Origin: Catenovulum maritimum
Lineage (GTDB): Bacteria > Pseudomonadota > Gammaproteobacteria > Enterobacterales > Alteromonadaceae
Direction of reading: 5' to 3'
Assembly (NCBI RefSeq): GCF_001050375.1
Contig: NZ_KQ130487.1
Location: 1-64,000 of the forward strand
DNA: 64,000 bases
Shown here: piece after piece, positions 8,178-16,367 of the stretch
Layout of the letters: the number at the start of each line of letters is the position of its first letter
Numbering within the stretch: position 1 is the first letter of the stretch
The notes under the pieces: generated by a model
Seen by the model: the letters and a program-made list of their open reading frames with translations, nothing else
The model's database searches: none
What the model was told of the DNA's origin: nothing
Position numbers and translations under genes: made by a program

Positions 8178-9448
8178 TAGATATTTTGCTGCCTGTATTC
8201 CATTTTATAAACTAAAACGTCGTTTAGATTATTTGTGTCAACATATTGAAACTGCATTTTGTTATGCAAAGTGGCTAATGCTGCTGCAACACTATTGAGT
8301 GATTTACCACCCGTAATATCAATTAAAATTTCTTCTTCTTGCAGTTTATGATTATCGACCCAATTATTTGCGATTTTTAAGTAAGCATTGTAATAGGCTT
8401 CAATATCATTGGGCGGGATAGGTACAGGGTAATGCTCAAAACAAATATTTCTAAATTCAGGGTATATTGAGAGAACTTTTAAGGCATTACTTATAAATGG
8501 ATAAGTACCCGGTGAGATGCGTTCAACCTTACCTTCTCTATTTTTTATACTACAATCTTGCGAACCCAGAAGTGAAACTCGCTGCAACAAAGCATCATGA
8601 CCGACAGCTTGCGACCTAATCGTACGTAAAATTAATTCCCATTGAATTTTTAAAGGTTCGAGTAACTGAATATCTTGCTCTAAATCTCCGCTTAATTTAA
8701 CTTCGATAGGGTCACCATATTTCTGCTTAATGAAAAACCAATCACCTTGCTTGTGTTCGAAACGAAAACCAGAAGAAAGACTTAAAATAAGACCTGCATA
8801 TCTTTTATCTTCAGCTTGTCTTTTTACATCTCGGATAGGGATCCAGTTCTTAGCCTGTAACCTAAGCGCCCATGAAGCCCACATGAATAAACAAAGGCCA
8901 AAACCTAGCTCGATAATCCAATAAATAGTGTAATGCTGTTTAAACCATTCTTTATCTAAATCAAACCAATGTTGTAGCTGGTTTTGAAATAACAATATAC
9001 CAGATAACGCATCGGCAAAACTGGCAACTCCAGCGGCTGTTAATAACGCATATAACGCTAATTTAAAATCAGCTTTACGAATACCTAGATGCTTTTTCTT
9101 TATACGCTTAAACTTGGCTGCCAATTTAGCGCTACTTGATTTAACTAAGGCTGGTAATGCAGGTTTGGTTAAGCTATTAATGTAAAATTTTTCTAATTTA
9201 GGTTGAGCTAACTTAAATTGTTCAAATTCATAAGTCATAGCGTGGTGTGGCGAAGTCGACAAATGATAAAATTCTGCCCCTTTATCACAAATAGCGGCAG
9301 CTAAATGTACGGGTAATTCACCATAGATTTGATCACCCGCATTAATATTTTTAATATCTATCTCATCAACAAACTCATCTATATGAGTCACATTTTTATA
9401 TAACCACTTTCTCGCACCTGGATGTGGGGTCACTGCAATTTTTGTCAT
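8177..9448 (-). CDS. Csx16-like ring-nuclease domain fused to membrane helices and a CARF-like domain
   Basis: A 423-residue protein. Residues 1-92 resemble the CRISPR ring nuclease family Csx16: VTPHPGARKWL, NAGDQIYGELPVHLAAAIC, KGAEFYHLS. A basic linker (112-125) precedes two probable transmembrane helices (about 130-153 and 175-195). The C-terminal part (about 215-420) ends in ILIDITGGKSLNSVAAALA followed by QFQYVDT, the Gly-rich motif seen in CARF ligand-binding domains of cyclic-oligoadenylate sensors. Known families suggest it senses and destroys a cyclic oligoadenylate at the membrane. No cas10, cas genes or CRISPR array are in the window. The gene overlaps murB by one base. Assignment is by motif reading only. 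Confidence 0.72.
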   Translation of the reverse strand: MTKIAVTPHPGARKWLYKNVTHIDEFVDEIDIKNINAGDQIYGELPVHLAAAICDKGAEFYHLSTSPHHAMTYEFEQFKLAQPKLEKFYINSLTKPALPALVKSSSAKLAAKFKRIKKKHLGIRKADFKLALYALLTAAGVASFADALSGILLFQNQLQHWFDLDKEWFKQHYTIYWIIELGFGLCLFMWASWALRLQAKNWIPIRDVKRQAEDKRYAGLILSLSSGFRFEHKQGDWFFIKQKYGDPIEVKLSGDLEQDIQLLEPLKIQWELILRTIRSQAVGHDALLQRVSLLGSQDCSIKNREGKVERISPGTYPFISNALKVLSIYPEFRNICFEHYPVPIPPNDIEAYYNAYLKIANNWVDNHKLQEEEILIDITGGKSLNSVAAALATLHNKMQFQYVDTNNLNDVLVYKMEYRQQNI

Positions 9449-9543
9449 GCCCTTACCTGTTATTCTTATATTTTAAGGTCGGATTTTTATCGCCCGCTGC
9501 AATTTTCATAATGGCGCTATTTAAATACTGACTAAGACTTGAA

Positions 9544-9975
9544 TTAATAACCACGTTTTTTCCAAAATGTAACTTCGTTATTTTCGGCTTCTAAATACAA
9601 ATTAAATGTTTTTTCTGCCACTACTTTGCCTTTTAGCTCTATCGTCATGCGCCAATCACCCAATTTATTTTCTATTGGCGCCCAAATCGTATCACCTAGA
9701 TAAAAATCCCAATTATTATTGCCCACATACTCTTCTCCATCAAAGGGCGGCATGATCTCACCATCTTCATTTGGTATATCTGGATGATTAATACAATATC
9801 GAATTTTTTCACCTTTGGCTTTTTTAAAATTAACCACCATACCAAATTCAACATCTATTTCAGCAGGTACATCTGTGGAGAAGTCCTTCACTTTTGGTAA
9901 TTTTTTACTTTTTTCTTGCCAACTTTCGTAGATACCGTAGCTCGCAATTTCAACTTGGTGTTTTAATTTAGACAT
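9544..9975 (-). CDS. DUF3859-like protein
   Basis: A 143-residue soluble protein without signal peptide or membrane helix. It looks mostly beta, with conserved-looking stretches VPAEIDVEFGMVVNF, NNNWDFYLGDTIWAP and LGDWRMTIEL. From memory it resembles the DUF3859 family, whose function is unknown to me. It is the first gene of the co-directional run leading to the Csx16-CARF gene (95 bases downstream), murB, birA and coaX. A perfect TATAAT on the reverse strand at 10075-10080, about 100 bases upstream, could be its -10 element, though no good -35 accompanies it. Confidence 0.6.
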   Translation of the reverse strand: MSKLKHQVEIASYGIYESWQEKSKKLPKVKDFSTDVPAEIDVEFGMVVNFKKAKGEKIRYCINHPDIPNEDGEIMPPFDGEEYVGNNNWDFYLGDTIWAPIENKLGDWRMTIELKGKVVAEKTFNLYLEAENNEVTFWKKRGY

Positions 9976-10212
9976 CTATTTCCATTTTGATAGTTAATTG
10001 ATCAACATCATTAATTTTTAATAATTAACTTGGATTTATTGCCCTGGTTAATTACAATGTCGCCAATTTTACGCATTATACCTAAATCTACCAAGCTCGC
10101 TGATTCATTTTATTAGCGAATCGGTGTAAAAACATTTTAGAAATGCAGATTTAAATTTCCCAACTACACTTGTTGCAGTTGAGTTATCTTTACCTTACAG
10201 CAGAGAAATACA

Positions 10213-10401
10213 ATGGAAAATATCATTAGTGCAATCGAAGTGAACGCCACTTTACTGACTTTAGCCTTAGCAATTACCTTTATTGTATTAGGTGCAACTG
10301 AAAAAGCTGAAACTCGCGACCAGTTAATTATGGCGCGTGTAGAATACGCATTTTTTGGTATTTCAAGTTTAATTGCGTTTTTAGTATTCTGGTTAATCTA
10401 A
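10213..10401 (+). CDS. Small two-helix membrane protein, function unknown
   Basis: A 62-residue protein with hydrophobic segments at about residues 13-27 and 47-61, separated by a short charged loop (KAETRDQ, MARVEY). An AGAG-type ribosome site lies about 10 bases before the ATG. A clear terminator follows about 36 bases downstream, so it forms its own transcription unit. I do not recognise the family. Confidence 0.6.
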   Translation: MENIISAIEVNATLLTLALAITFIVLGATEKAETRDQLIMARVEYAFFGISSLIAFLVFWLI

Positions 10402-10436
10402 ACCAAGTAAAAGCTCAAGTCTAATCACTCAATAAT

Positions 10437-10461
10437 AAAACCGCTTTAATGCGGTTTTTTT
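10437..10461 (+). terminator. Rho-independent terminator after the small membrane protein
   Basis: Stem AAAACCGC / GCGGTTTT with a six-base TTTAAT loop, followed by a T run. The rest of 10402-10638 is AT-rich and holds no gene I can support. Confidence 0.85.
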
Positions 10462-10638
10462 ATATCAAACTGAAAAATTAAAGCAGCTCGCGTTCATTCT
10501 TTGCATAAAAGATTTCAATTTTCTTTTACTTTAGCCCACCTTTTTTTACAAATAAGCAAAAAATATTTCAGTTTTTTTTAAATTTATTGCTGGAATAATC
10601 TTGACAAAAAAAAATCACTATTGATTAAAAAATAGGCA

Positions 10639-10666
10639 TTGCACTCTAACTAAAAATAGTTAAACT
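10639..10666 (+). promoter_or_regulatory. Probable dusB-fis promoter
   Basis: TTGCAC (10639-10644), a 16-base spacer and TAAACT (10661-10666), followed by the GC-rich discriminator AGCCGCCC. The -10 hexamer and discriminator type match those of the tRNA-tuf promoter in this window, as expected for genes under growth-rate and stringent control. An upstream TTGACA at 10601 is an alternative -35 without a convincing -10. Confidence 0.55.
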
Positions 10667-10713
10667 AGCCGCCCTTTTCAGCTAGCGCCGTGTTTAGATA
10701 ATCGATTTTCATC

Positions 10714-11688
10714 ATGCAAATTGGCAATTATAAACTTTCAAATCCATTGGTGCTTGCGCCTATGGCTGGTGTAACCGACAGACCTTTTCGACAGATTTGT
10801 CGTCAATATGGTGCTGGGTTAGCCGTTGGGGAAATGCTTTCAAGCAACCCTAAACTTTGGGCAACTGAAAAATCAAAATTTAGAATGGATCACACTGGTG
10901 ATACAGGTATTCGCTCTGTACAAATTGCAGGCTGTGATCCCGATTTAATGGCTGCGGCCGCACAACATAATGTATCGACTGGTGCTCAAATCATAGATAT
11001 AAATATGGGCTGCCCTGCTAAAAAAGTTAATAAGAAATTAGCTGGCTCTGCTTTATTACAAGACCCAGTATTAGTTGAAAAAATTTTACAAGCTGTTGTG
11101 AACGCCGTTGATGTCCCTGTCAGTTTAAAAATAAGGACAGGCTGGGATCCGGAAAACAGAAACGGTGTACAAATAGCGAAAATTGCTGAGCAAGCAGGTA
11201 TCCAAGCATTAACAGTGCACGGAAGAACAAGAGCTTGCCTATTTAAAGGCGAAGCTGAATTTGAAACTATTCAGCAAATAAAGCAAAGCATTTCAATACC
11301 GGTTATTGCCAATGGTGACATTTGTTCACCAGAGCGCGCAAAGCAGGTATTAAATTTGACCGGTGCAGACGCAATCATGATAGGTCGCGGTGCACAAGGT
11401 CGCCCATGGTTATTTAATCAAATTAACCATTATTTAGAACATGGTGAAGTGCCCGAGCGGCCATCAATTAGGGAAATTGGTGATCTAGTGATACGTCACA
11501 TAGATGCAATGCATCAGTTCTATGGCAACGAAAAAGGCTATCGTATGGCGCGAAAACACGTTGCTTGGTATTTAAAAGAATTAAACGCAATGGATGGCTA
11601 TCGTAAAGAATTTAACGCTATTGTAGATGCCACCGAGCAACTCGACAGCTTAAATTTATTTTTTGAAAATCTAGTCAATAACAATTAG
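10714..11688 (+). CDS. dusB: tRNA-dihydrouridine synthase B
   Basis: A 324-residue FMN enzyme that reduces specific uridines in the tRNA D-loop. The N-terminal [13 protein letters not shown], the catalytic Cys in [12 protein letters not shown], the FMN-contacting ALTVHGRTR and [17 protein letters not shown] are all present. It is immediately followed by fis (15 bases), the standard dusB-fis operon of gammaproteobacteria. Confidence 0.96.
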   Translation: MQIGNYKLSNPLVLAPMAGVTDRPFRQICRQYGAGLAVGEMLSSNPKLWATEKSKFRMDHTGDTGIRSVQIAGCDPDLMAAAAQHNVSTGAQIIDINMGCPAKKVNKKLAGSALLQDPVLVEKILQAVVNAVDVPVSLKIRTGWDPENRNGVQIAKIAEQAGIQALTVHGRTRACLFKGEAEFETIQQIKQSISIPVIANGDICSPERAKQVLNLTGADAIMIGRGAQGRPWLFNQINHYLEHGEVPERPSIREIGDLVIRHIDAMHQFYGNEKGYRMARKHVAWYLKELNAMDGYRKEFNAIVDATEQLDSLNLFFENLVNNN

Positions 11689-11703
11689 AGAAGAGCAGTT
11701 ATT

Positions 11704-11997
11704 ATGTTTGATCAAAATGTTTCTCCTGTACTTACAACGGGTACACCAGCAGCTACTCAAGAGCAAAACCAAAAGCCATTACGCGCTTCTGTAAAGCAAG
11801 CAGTGACTAACTACTTGTCACAATTAAATGGTCAAGACATAGATAACTTTTATGACATAGTTATCTCTGAAGTTGAAGCTCCTTTATTAGAAGAAGTTAT
11901 GCTTTATACCCGCGGCAACCAAACTCGTGCTGCAAACATGTTAGGCATTAACCGTGGTACTTTACGTAAAAAGTTAAAAAAATACGGCATGAACTAA
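11704..11997 (+). CDS. fis: DNA-binding protein Fis
   Basis: A 97-residue nucleoid protein that bends DNA and activates stable-RNA promoters. The C-terminal helix-turn-helix [22 protein letters not shown] is almost the textbook sequence. The N-terminal beta-hairpin region contains [19 protein letters not shown]. It is co-transcribed with dusB and ends in a strong terminator. Confidence 0.98.
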   Translation: MFDQNVSPVLTTGTPAATQEQNQKPLRASVKQAVTNYLSQLNGQDIDNFYDIVISEVEAPLLEEVMLYTRGNQTRAANMLGINRGTLRKKLKKYGMN

Positions 11998-12011
11998 GTA
12001 ATACATGTTTT

Positions 12012-12037
12012 AAAAAGCACCGTTAGGTGCTTTTTTT
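12012..12037 (+). terminator. Terminator of dusB-fis
   Basis: Stem AAAGCACC / GGTGCTTT with loop GTTA, then a T run, 15 bases after the fis stop. Confidence 0.9.
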
Positions 12038-12082
12038 GTTTCAAACTATTCAAATTAATCGCTTTAAGGTAAAAAACATACA

Positions 12083-13669
12083 ATGGATAATGCACGACCA
12101 ATCAAACGCGCTTTAATCAGCGTTTCAGATAAAACTGGTATTGTAGAATTTGCAAGTCAATTAGCTGCAAACGGCGTTGAAATATTATCAACGGGTGGTA
12201 CTTTTAAATTACTTCAACAAAACCAAATTCCAGCAACCGAAGTTTCTGATTACACTGGCTTTCCAGAAATGATGGACGGCCGAGTTAAAACTTTACATCC
12301 AAAAGTTCACGGTGGCATCTTAGGTCGTCGTGGTCAAGATGATGCGGTTATGTCTGAGCATGGCATTCAAGGCATAGATATGGTTGTGGTTAACCTTTAT
12401 CCATTCGCTAGCACGGTTGCTAACCCTGATTGTTCGTTAGAAGATGCGATTGAAAATATCGATATCGGTGGTCCAACTATGGTTCGTTCTGCAGCGAAAA
12501 ACCATAAAGACGTTACTATTATTGTAAACGCGTCAGACTATGATCGTGTTATTGCTGAAATGAAAGCAAACGAAAGCTCTTTAACTTACCAAACTCGTTT
12601 TGATTTAGCGATCGCGGCGTTCGAGCACACTGCAGCTTACGATGGCATGATAGCTAACTACTTCGGTAAAATGGTACCTGATTACCATGAAGAAAAAGCA
12701 GAAGGCAGTCAATTCCCACGTACTTTCAACGCTCAGTTCATCAAAAAACAAGACTTACGTTACGGTGAAAACAGCCACCAAAACGCGGCTTTCTATGTTG
12801 AGAAGAATGCACAAGAAGCTTCGGTTTCTACAGCTAAGCAATTACAAGGTAAAGCATTATCTTATAACAACATAGCGGATACAGACGCCGCACTAGAATG
12901 TGTTAAAGAATTCAGCGAAGCAGCTTGTGTAATTGTTAAGCACGCAAACCCTTGTGGCGTGGCATTAGGCGAAAATATTTTAGCCGCTTACGAAAAAGCA
13001 TATCAAACTGATCCAACATCAGCATTTGGTGGCATCATAGCATTTAACCAAGAGCTAGATGCAGAAACAGCTGAAGCGATCATCTCTCGTCAGTTTGTTG
13101 AAGTTATTATTGCACCAAAAGTTTCAGCTGCGGCACTAGAAGTTGTAGCTGCGAAACAAAACGTTCGCGTTTTAGAATGTGGTGAGTGGTCTACAACAAC
13201 AACAGAACAAGATTTAAAACGCGTAAATGGCGGTTTATTAGTTCAAGACAGAGACCAAGGTATGGTTGGCTTAGACGACTTAAAAGTTGTAAGTAAAAAG
13301 CAACCAACTGAAGAAGAATTGAAAGACTTATTATTCTGTTGGAAAGTCGCTAAATTCGTTAAATCGAACGCAATTGTTTACGCTAAAGGCAACCAAACAA
13401 TCGGTGTTGGCGCTGGCCAAATGAGCCGAGTATACTCAGCTAAAATTGCAGGCATTAAAGCAGCCGATGAAAACTTAACAGTTGCAGGTTCTGTAATGGC
13501 ATCTGATGCATTTTTCCCATTCCGTGATGGTATAGATGCAGCAGCAGAAGCAGGCATAACGGCAGTTATTCAACCAGGCGGTTCAATGCGCGATGAAGAA
13601 GTTATCGCAGCAGCAGATGAGCATGGCATGGCAATGGTATTTACTGGTATGCGTCACTTCCGCCACTAA
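12083..13669 (+). CDS. purH: Bifunctional AICAR transformylase / IMP cyclohydrolase
   Basis: A 528-residue enzyme for the last two steps of IMP synthesis. The N-terminal cyclohydrolase (MGS-like) domain, about 1-200, has [23 protein letters not shown] and [13 protein letters not shown]. The transformylase domain follows, with catalytic [17 protein letters not shown] and the C-terminal [11 protein letters not shown]. Length matches E. coli PurH (529). A terminator follows, and purD lies two genes downstream. Confidence 0.97.
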   Translation: MDNARPIKRALISVSDKTGIVEFASQLAANGVEILSTGGTFKLLQQNQIPATEVSDYTGFPEMMDGRVKTLHPKVHGGILGRRGQDDAVMSEHGIQGIDMVVVNLYPFASTVANPDCSLEDAIENIDIGGPTMVRSAAKNHKDVTIIVNASDYDRVIAEMKANESSLTYQTRFDLAIAAFEHTAAYDGMIANYFGKMVPDYHEEKAEGSQFPRTFNAQFIKKQDLRYGENSHQNAAFYVEKNAQEASVSTAKQLQGKALSYNNIADTDAALECVKEFSEAACVIVKHANPCGVALGENILAAYEKAYQTDPTSAFGGIIAFNQELDAETAEAIISRQFVEVIIAPKVSAAALEVVAAKQNVRVLECGEWSTTTTEQDLKRVNGGLLVQDRDQGMVGLDDLKVVSKKQPTEEELKDLLFCWKVAKFVKSNAIVYAKGNQTIGVGAGQMSRVYSAKIAGIKAADENLTVAGSVMASDAFFPFRDGIDAAAEAGITAVIQPGGSMRDEEVIAAADEHGMAMVFTGMRHFRH

Positions 13670-13688
13670 AATACATTGAGAATATAAG

Positions 13689-13725
13689 TAAAGCTAAGGC
13701 GCTAAGGTGACTTAGCTTTATTTTT
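13689..13725 (+). terminator. Terminator after purH
   Basis: TAAAGCTAAG pairs with CTTAGCTTTA around a 12-base loop, followed by TTTTT. Confidence 0.75.
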
Positions 13726-13852
13726 CTTAACCTTTAACAAGTCTAAGTTCATTGTTATATTTTTTGTATTTGATTTTTCTTAGCAGTTTTAGTTTATCTA
13801 GTTTATGATTCTGTTCCACTCTAATAACCAAATAAACGAAAAGTCTAGACCT

Positions 13853-14707
13853 ATGACAACTAAAACATTTAAGCTCAGTTGTATCCTGCTATCTTGCGCT
13901 TTAGCAGCCTGTTCGTCTACCTCAAATATCAGTTCAAGTAGTGATAGTAAGCTAGTAGAGTCGATAAAATCAGCAGATACTTCACATCGAAGCCAAGCAA
14001 ATTCGGCAAGAGACCAGTATAGAAACCCGATCCAAACACTCGACTTTTTTGAGCTAAAACCAGAGCATACCGTGGTTGAAATTTGGCCTGGGGCTGGTTG
14101 GTATAGCGAAATTTTTGCGCCTTTATTAAAACCAAGAGGCAAATATTACGCAGCACATTTTCCAGCTAATAGTCCAATCAAATACTTCACTAAAAACTTA
14201 AAAAAATATAACAATAAGCTTAATAGCTCAGCTGTGTATCAAAATGTTATCTTGACTGAGTTTAACCCTGCGGTTTCAGCCCAAGATGCTCAAATTGCAC
14301 CTGACAACAGTGCAGATAGAATATTCACCTTTCGAAATTTACATAACTGGTATATCAATGGCGGTGAAGCTGCTGCAATTAATGCCTATAAAAGTTTTTA
14401 TAAAGCATTAAAGCCTGGCGGCATATTAGGTGTTGTTGATCATAGGATGCCTGAACACCAAGACCAAGCTAATAACAAAAGCTCTGGCTATATAAAACAA
14501 AGCCTAGCAATAAAATGGGCAGAGCAAGCAGGTTTTGAGTTAGTTGCAACCAGCGAAATAAACTCGAATCCAAACGACACAGCTGATCACCCTAAAGGGG
14601 TTTGGACTTTACCACCCGCTTTAAGATTAGGTGAACAAGATAAAGCTAAATACCTAGCAATAGGTGAAAGCGACAGATTCACATTAAAATTTAAAAAACC
14701 AATTTAG
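13853..14707 (+). CDS. Lipoprotein with a SAM-methyltransferase-like domain
   Basis: A 284-residue predicted lipoprotein. The start at MTTKTFKLSC gives a clean type II signal ending in lipobox LAAC; an upstream ATG at 13805 adds 16 residues and seems less likely. The mature part resembles predicted class I methyltransferases exported from the cytoplasm: motif I-like VVEIWPGAGWYSEIFAPLL, a later DRIFTFRNLHNW, and LKPGGILGVVDHR. Where it would find S-adenosylmethionine outside the cytoplasm is unclear, so enzymatic activity is uncertain. It sits between purH and purD but has no obvious link to purine synthesis. Confidence 0.75.
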   Translation: MTTKTFKLSCILLSCALAACSSTSNISSSSDSKLVESIKSADTSHRSQANSARDQYRNPIQTLDFFELKPEHTVVEIWPGAGWYSEIFAPLLKPRGKYYAAHFPANSPIKYFTKNLKKYNNKLNSSAVYQNVILTEFNPAVSAQDAQIAPDNSADRIFTFRNLHNWYINGGEAAAINAYKSFYKALKPGGILGVVDHRMPEHQDQANNKSSGYIKQSLAIKWAEQAGFELVATSEINSNPNDTADHPKGVWTLPPALRLGEQDKAKYLAIGESDRFTLKFKKPI

Positions 14708-14756
14708 AATATACAAACCAAGCTTGCTCAGCGACTTGGTTTAGATAGAGGTAAAA

Positions 14757-16043
14757 ATGAAAATATTAGTAATAGGTAATGGCGGCCGTGAACATGCACT
14801 AGCATGGAAAGCAGCTCAATCAGCTCAAGTTGAAAAAGTTTTTGTCGCACCTGGTAACGCAGGTACAGAAATCGAAGATAAATTAGAGAACATCTCAATT
14901 GCGGTTGATGATATTTCAGCACTAGTTGATTTTGCAAAAAATAATGATATTGAGCTAACTATAGTTGGCCCTGAAGCACCATTAGTTATAGGTGTTGTTG
15001 ATGCATTCCGCGCTGCAGGATTAAAAGTGTTTGGTCCAACCGAAAAAGCCGCTCAGTTGGAAGGCTCTAAATCATTCACTAAAGATTTCTTAGCGCGTCA
15101 CGACATTCCTACCGCTTGGTACCAAACCTTTACTCAAATTGATGAGGCCCTTGCTTTCATTGAAGAAAAAGGCGCGCCTATCGTTATTAAAGCTGATGGT
15201 TTATGCGCGGGTAAAGGCGTAATTGTTGCTATGACAAACGAAGAAGCAAACGATGCAGTTAAAGATATGCTCGCAGGTAACGCATTTGGCGATGCAGGCA
15301 ACCGCGTAGTTATCGAAGAGTTTCTAGAAGGTGAAGAAGCTAGCTTTATCGTCATGGTCGATGGCAAAAACATTCTACCTATGGCCACAAGCCAAGATCA
15401 CAAACGTGCGTTAGATGGCGACCAAGGTCCTAACACTGGTGGTATGGGCGCTTATTCTCCAGCTCCAGTAGTAACAGATGAAATGTTCAATAAAATTATG
15501 GATCTAGTCATTAAACCTACTGTTGAAGGTATGGCAAAAGAAGATAACCCATATACTGGTTTCTTATATGCTGGCTTAATGATTGGTGCAGATGGCATTC
15601 CAAAAGTAATCGAATATAACTGTCGTTTTGGTGATCCAGAAACTCAACCTATCATGATGCGTTTACAGTCTGATTTAGTTGAACTTTGTTTAGCTGCTGA
15701 AGCACAAAAATTAAATGAAAAAACAGCTGAGTTTGATCCGCGCCCTGCTGTGGGTGTCGTGTTAGCCGCTGGCGGATATCCGGCTGCGTACAACAAAGGT
15801 GATGTTATCAGCTTGCCTGAAGATGAAGGTGTTGATAGCAAAATTTTCCACGCTGGTACAGCGATGAAAGACGGTAAAGTGGTAACAAATGGTGGCCGTG
15901 TATTATGTGCAACCGCTATGGGTAACTCTGTTACTGACGCCCAGAAAAAAGCTTATGTTTTAGCGAATAAAGTTGACTGGAAAGATGTATCAAAACGCAA
16001 CGATATTGCTTACAGAGCGATTGCTCGTGAGCAAGCTAAGTAG
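14757..16043 (+). CDS. purD: Phosphoribosylamine-glycine ligase
   Basis: A 428-residue ATP-grasp enzyme making GAR in purine synthesis. Motifs: N-terminal ILVIGNGGREHALAWK, PIVIKADGLCAGKGVIVA, HKRALDGDQGPNTGGMGAYSP and YNCRFGDPETQP. Length is standard. It is preceded by the methyltransferase-like lipoprotein gene and followed by a terminator. Confidence 0.97.
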   Translation: MKILVIGNGGREHALAWKAAQSAQVEKVFVAPGNAGTEIEDKLENISIAVDDISALVDFAKNNDIELTIVGPEAPLVIGVVDAFRAAGLKVFGPTEKAAQLEGSKSFTKDFLARHDIPTAWYQTFTQIDEALAFIEEKGAPIVIKADGLCAGKGVIVAMTNEEANDAVKDMLAGNAFGDAGNRVVIEEFLEGEEASFIVMVDGKNILPMATSQDHKRALDGDQGPNTGGMGAYSPAPVVTDEMFNKIMDLVIKPTVEGMAKEDNPYTGFLYAGLMIGADGIPKVIEYNCRFGDPETQPIMMRLQSDLVELCLAAEAQKLNEKTAEFDPRPAVGVVLAAGGYPAAYNKGDVISLPEDEGVDSKIFHAGTAMKDGKVVTNGGRVLCATAMGNSVTDAQKKAYVLANKVDWKDVSKRNDIAYRAIAREQAK

Positions 16044-16093
16044 CCCTAAGCCATTGCTAGAACAGCGCAAACTGTTATAACAAATCGCTTTTA

Positions 16094-16130
16094 GAGTAAG
16101 CTAATCTAACCTGATTAGCTTACTCATTTT
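16094..16130 (+). terminator. Terminator after purD
   Basis: A 13-base perfect stem GAGTAAGCTAATC / GATTAGCTTACTC around TAACCT, followed by ATTTT. Confidence 0.75.
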
Positions 16131-16367
16131 ATATTAATTATCTCCAACTCCCCTCCTCCTATTCAAATTAAATTTAAGTTTTCATTTTTTAATTTATTCG
16201 TCTAAGTCATTATTTAGCATAAATAAACACTCAAAATTTAGCGCAAACTCTATTCTTTACTATACTCGATTTAAGTCATTTCGGCGTTTTAGCTGCCGTA
16301 TCCGCAAGCTCTTCGACCAACAATTAATAAATCAGAGCTTAATAAACCTAACAAAGGTCACTTTTAA
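16131..16367. other. AT-rich leader region, no gene seen
   Basis: Between the purD terminator and the GGDEF-EAL gene. It should hold the promoter of the cyclic-di-GMP operon, but I see no convincing -35/-10 pair. A short AAAGG ahead of the ATG at 16368 can serve as a ribosome site. Confidence 0.4.

Noticed and set aside
8177..9975. A complete type III CRISPR-Cas locus around the Csx16-CARF gene
   Set aside because: No cas10, csm/cmr, cas6, cas1 or cas2 homologue and no direct-repeat array is visible anywhere in the window; the flanks are murB and a DUF3859-like gene.
10540..10640. AT-rich stretch as a replication origin
   Set aside because: No DnaA boxes or 13-mer repeats are evident; it is better explained as the upstream region of dusB-fis.
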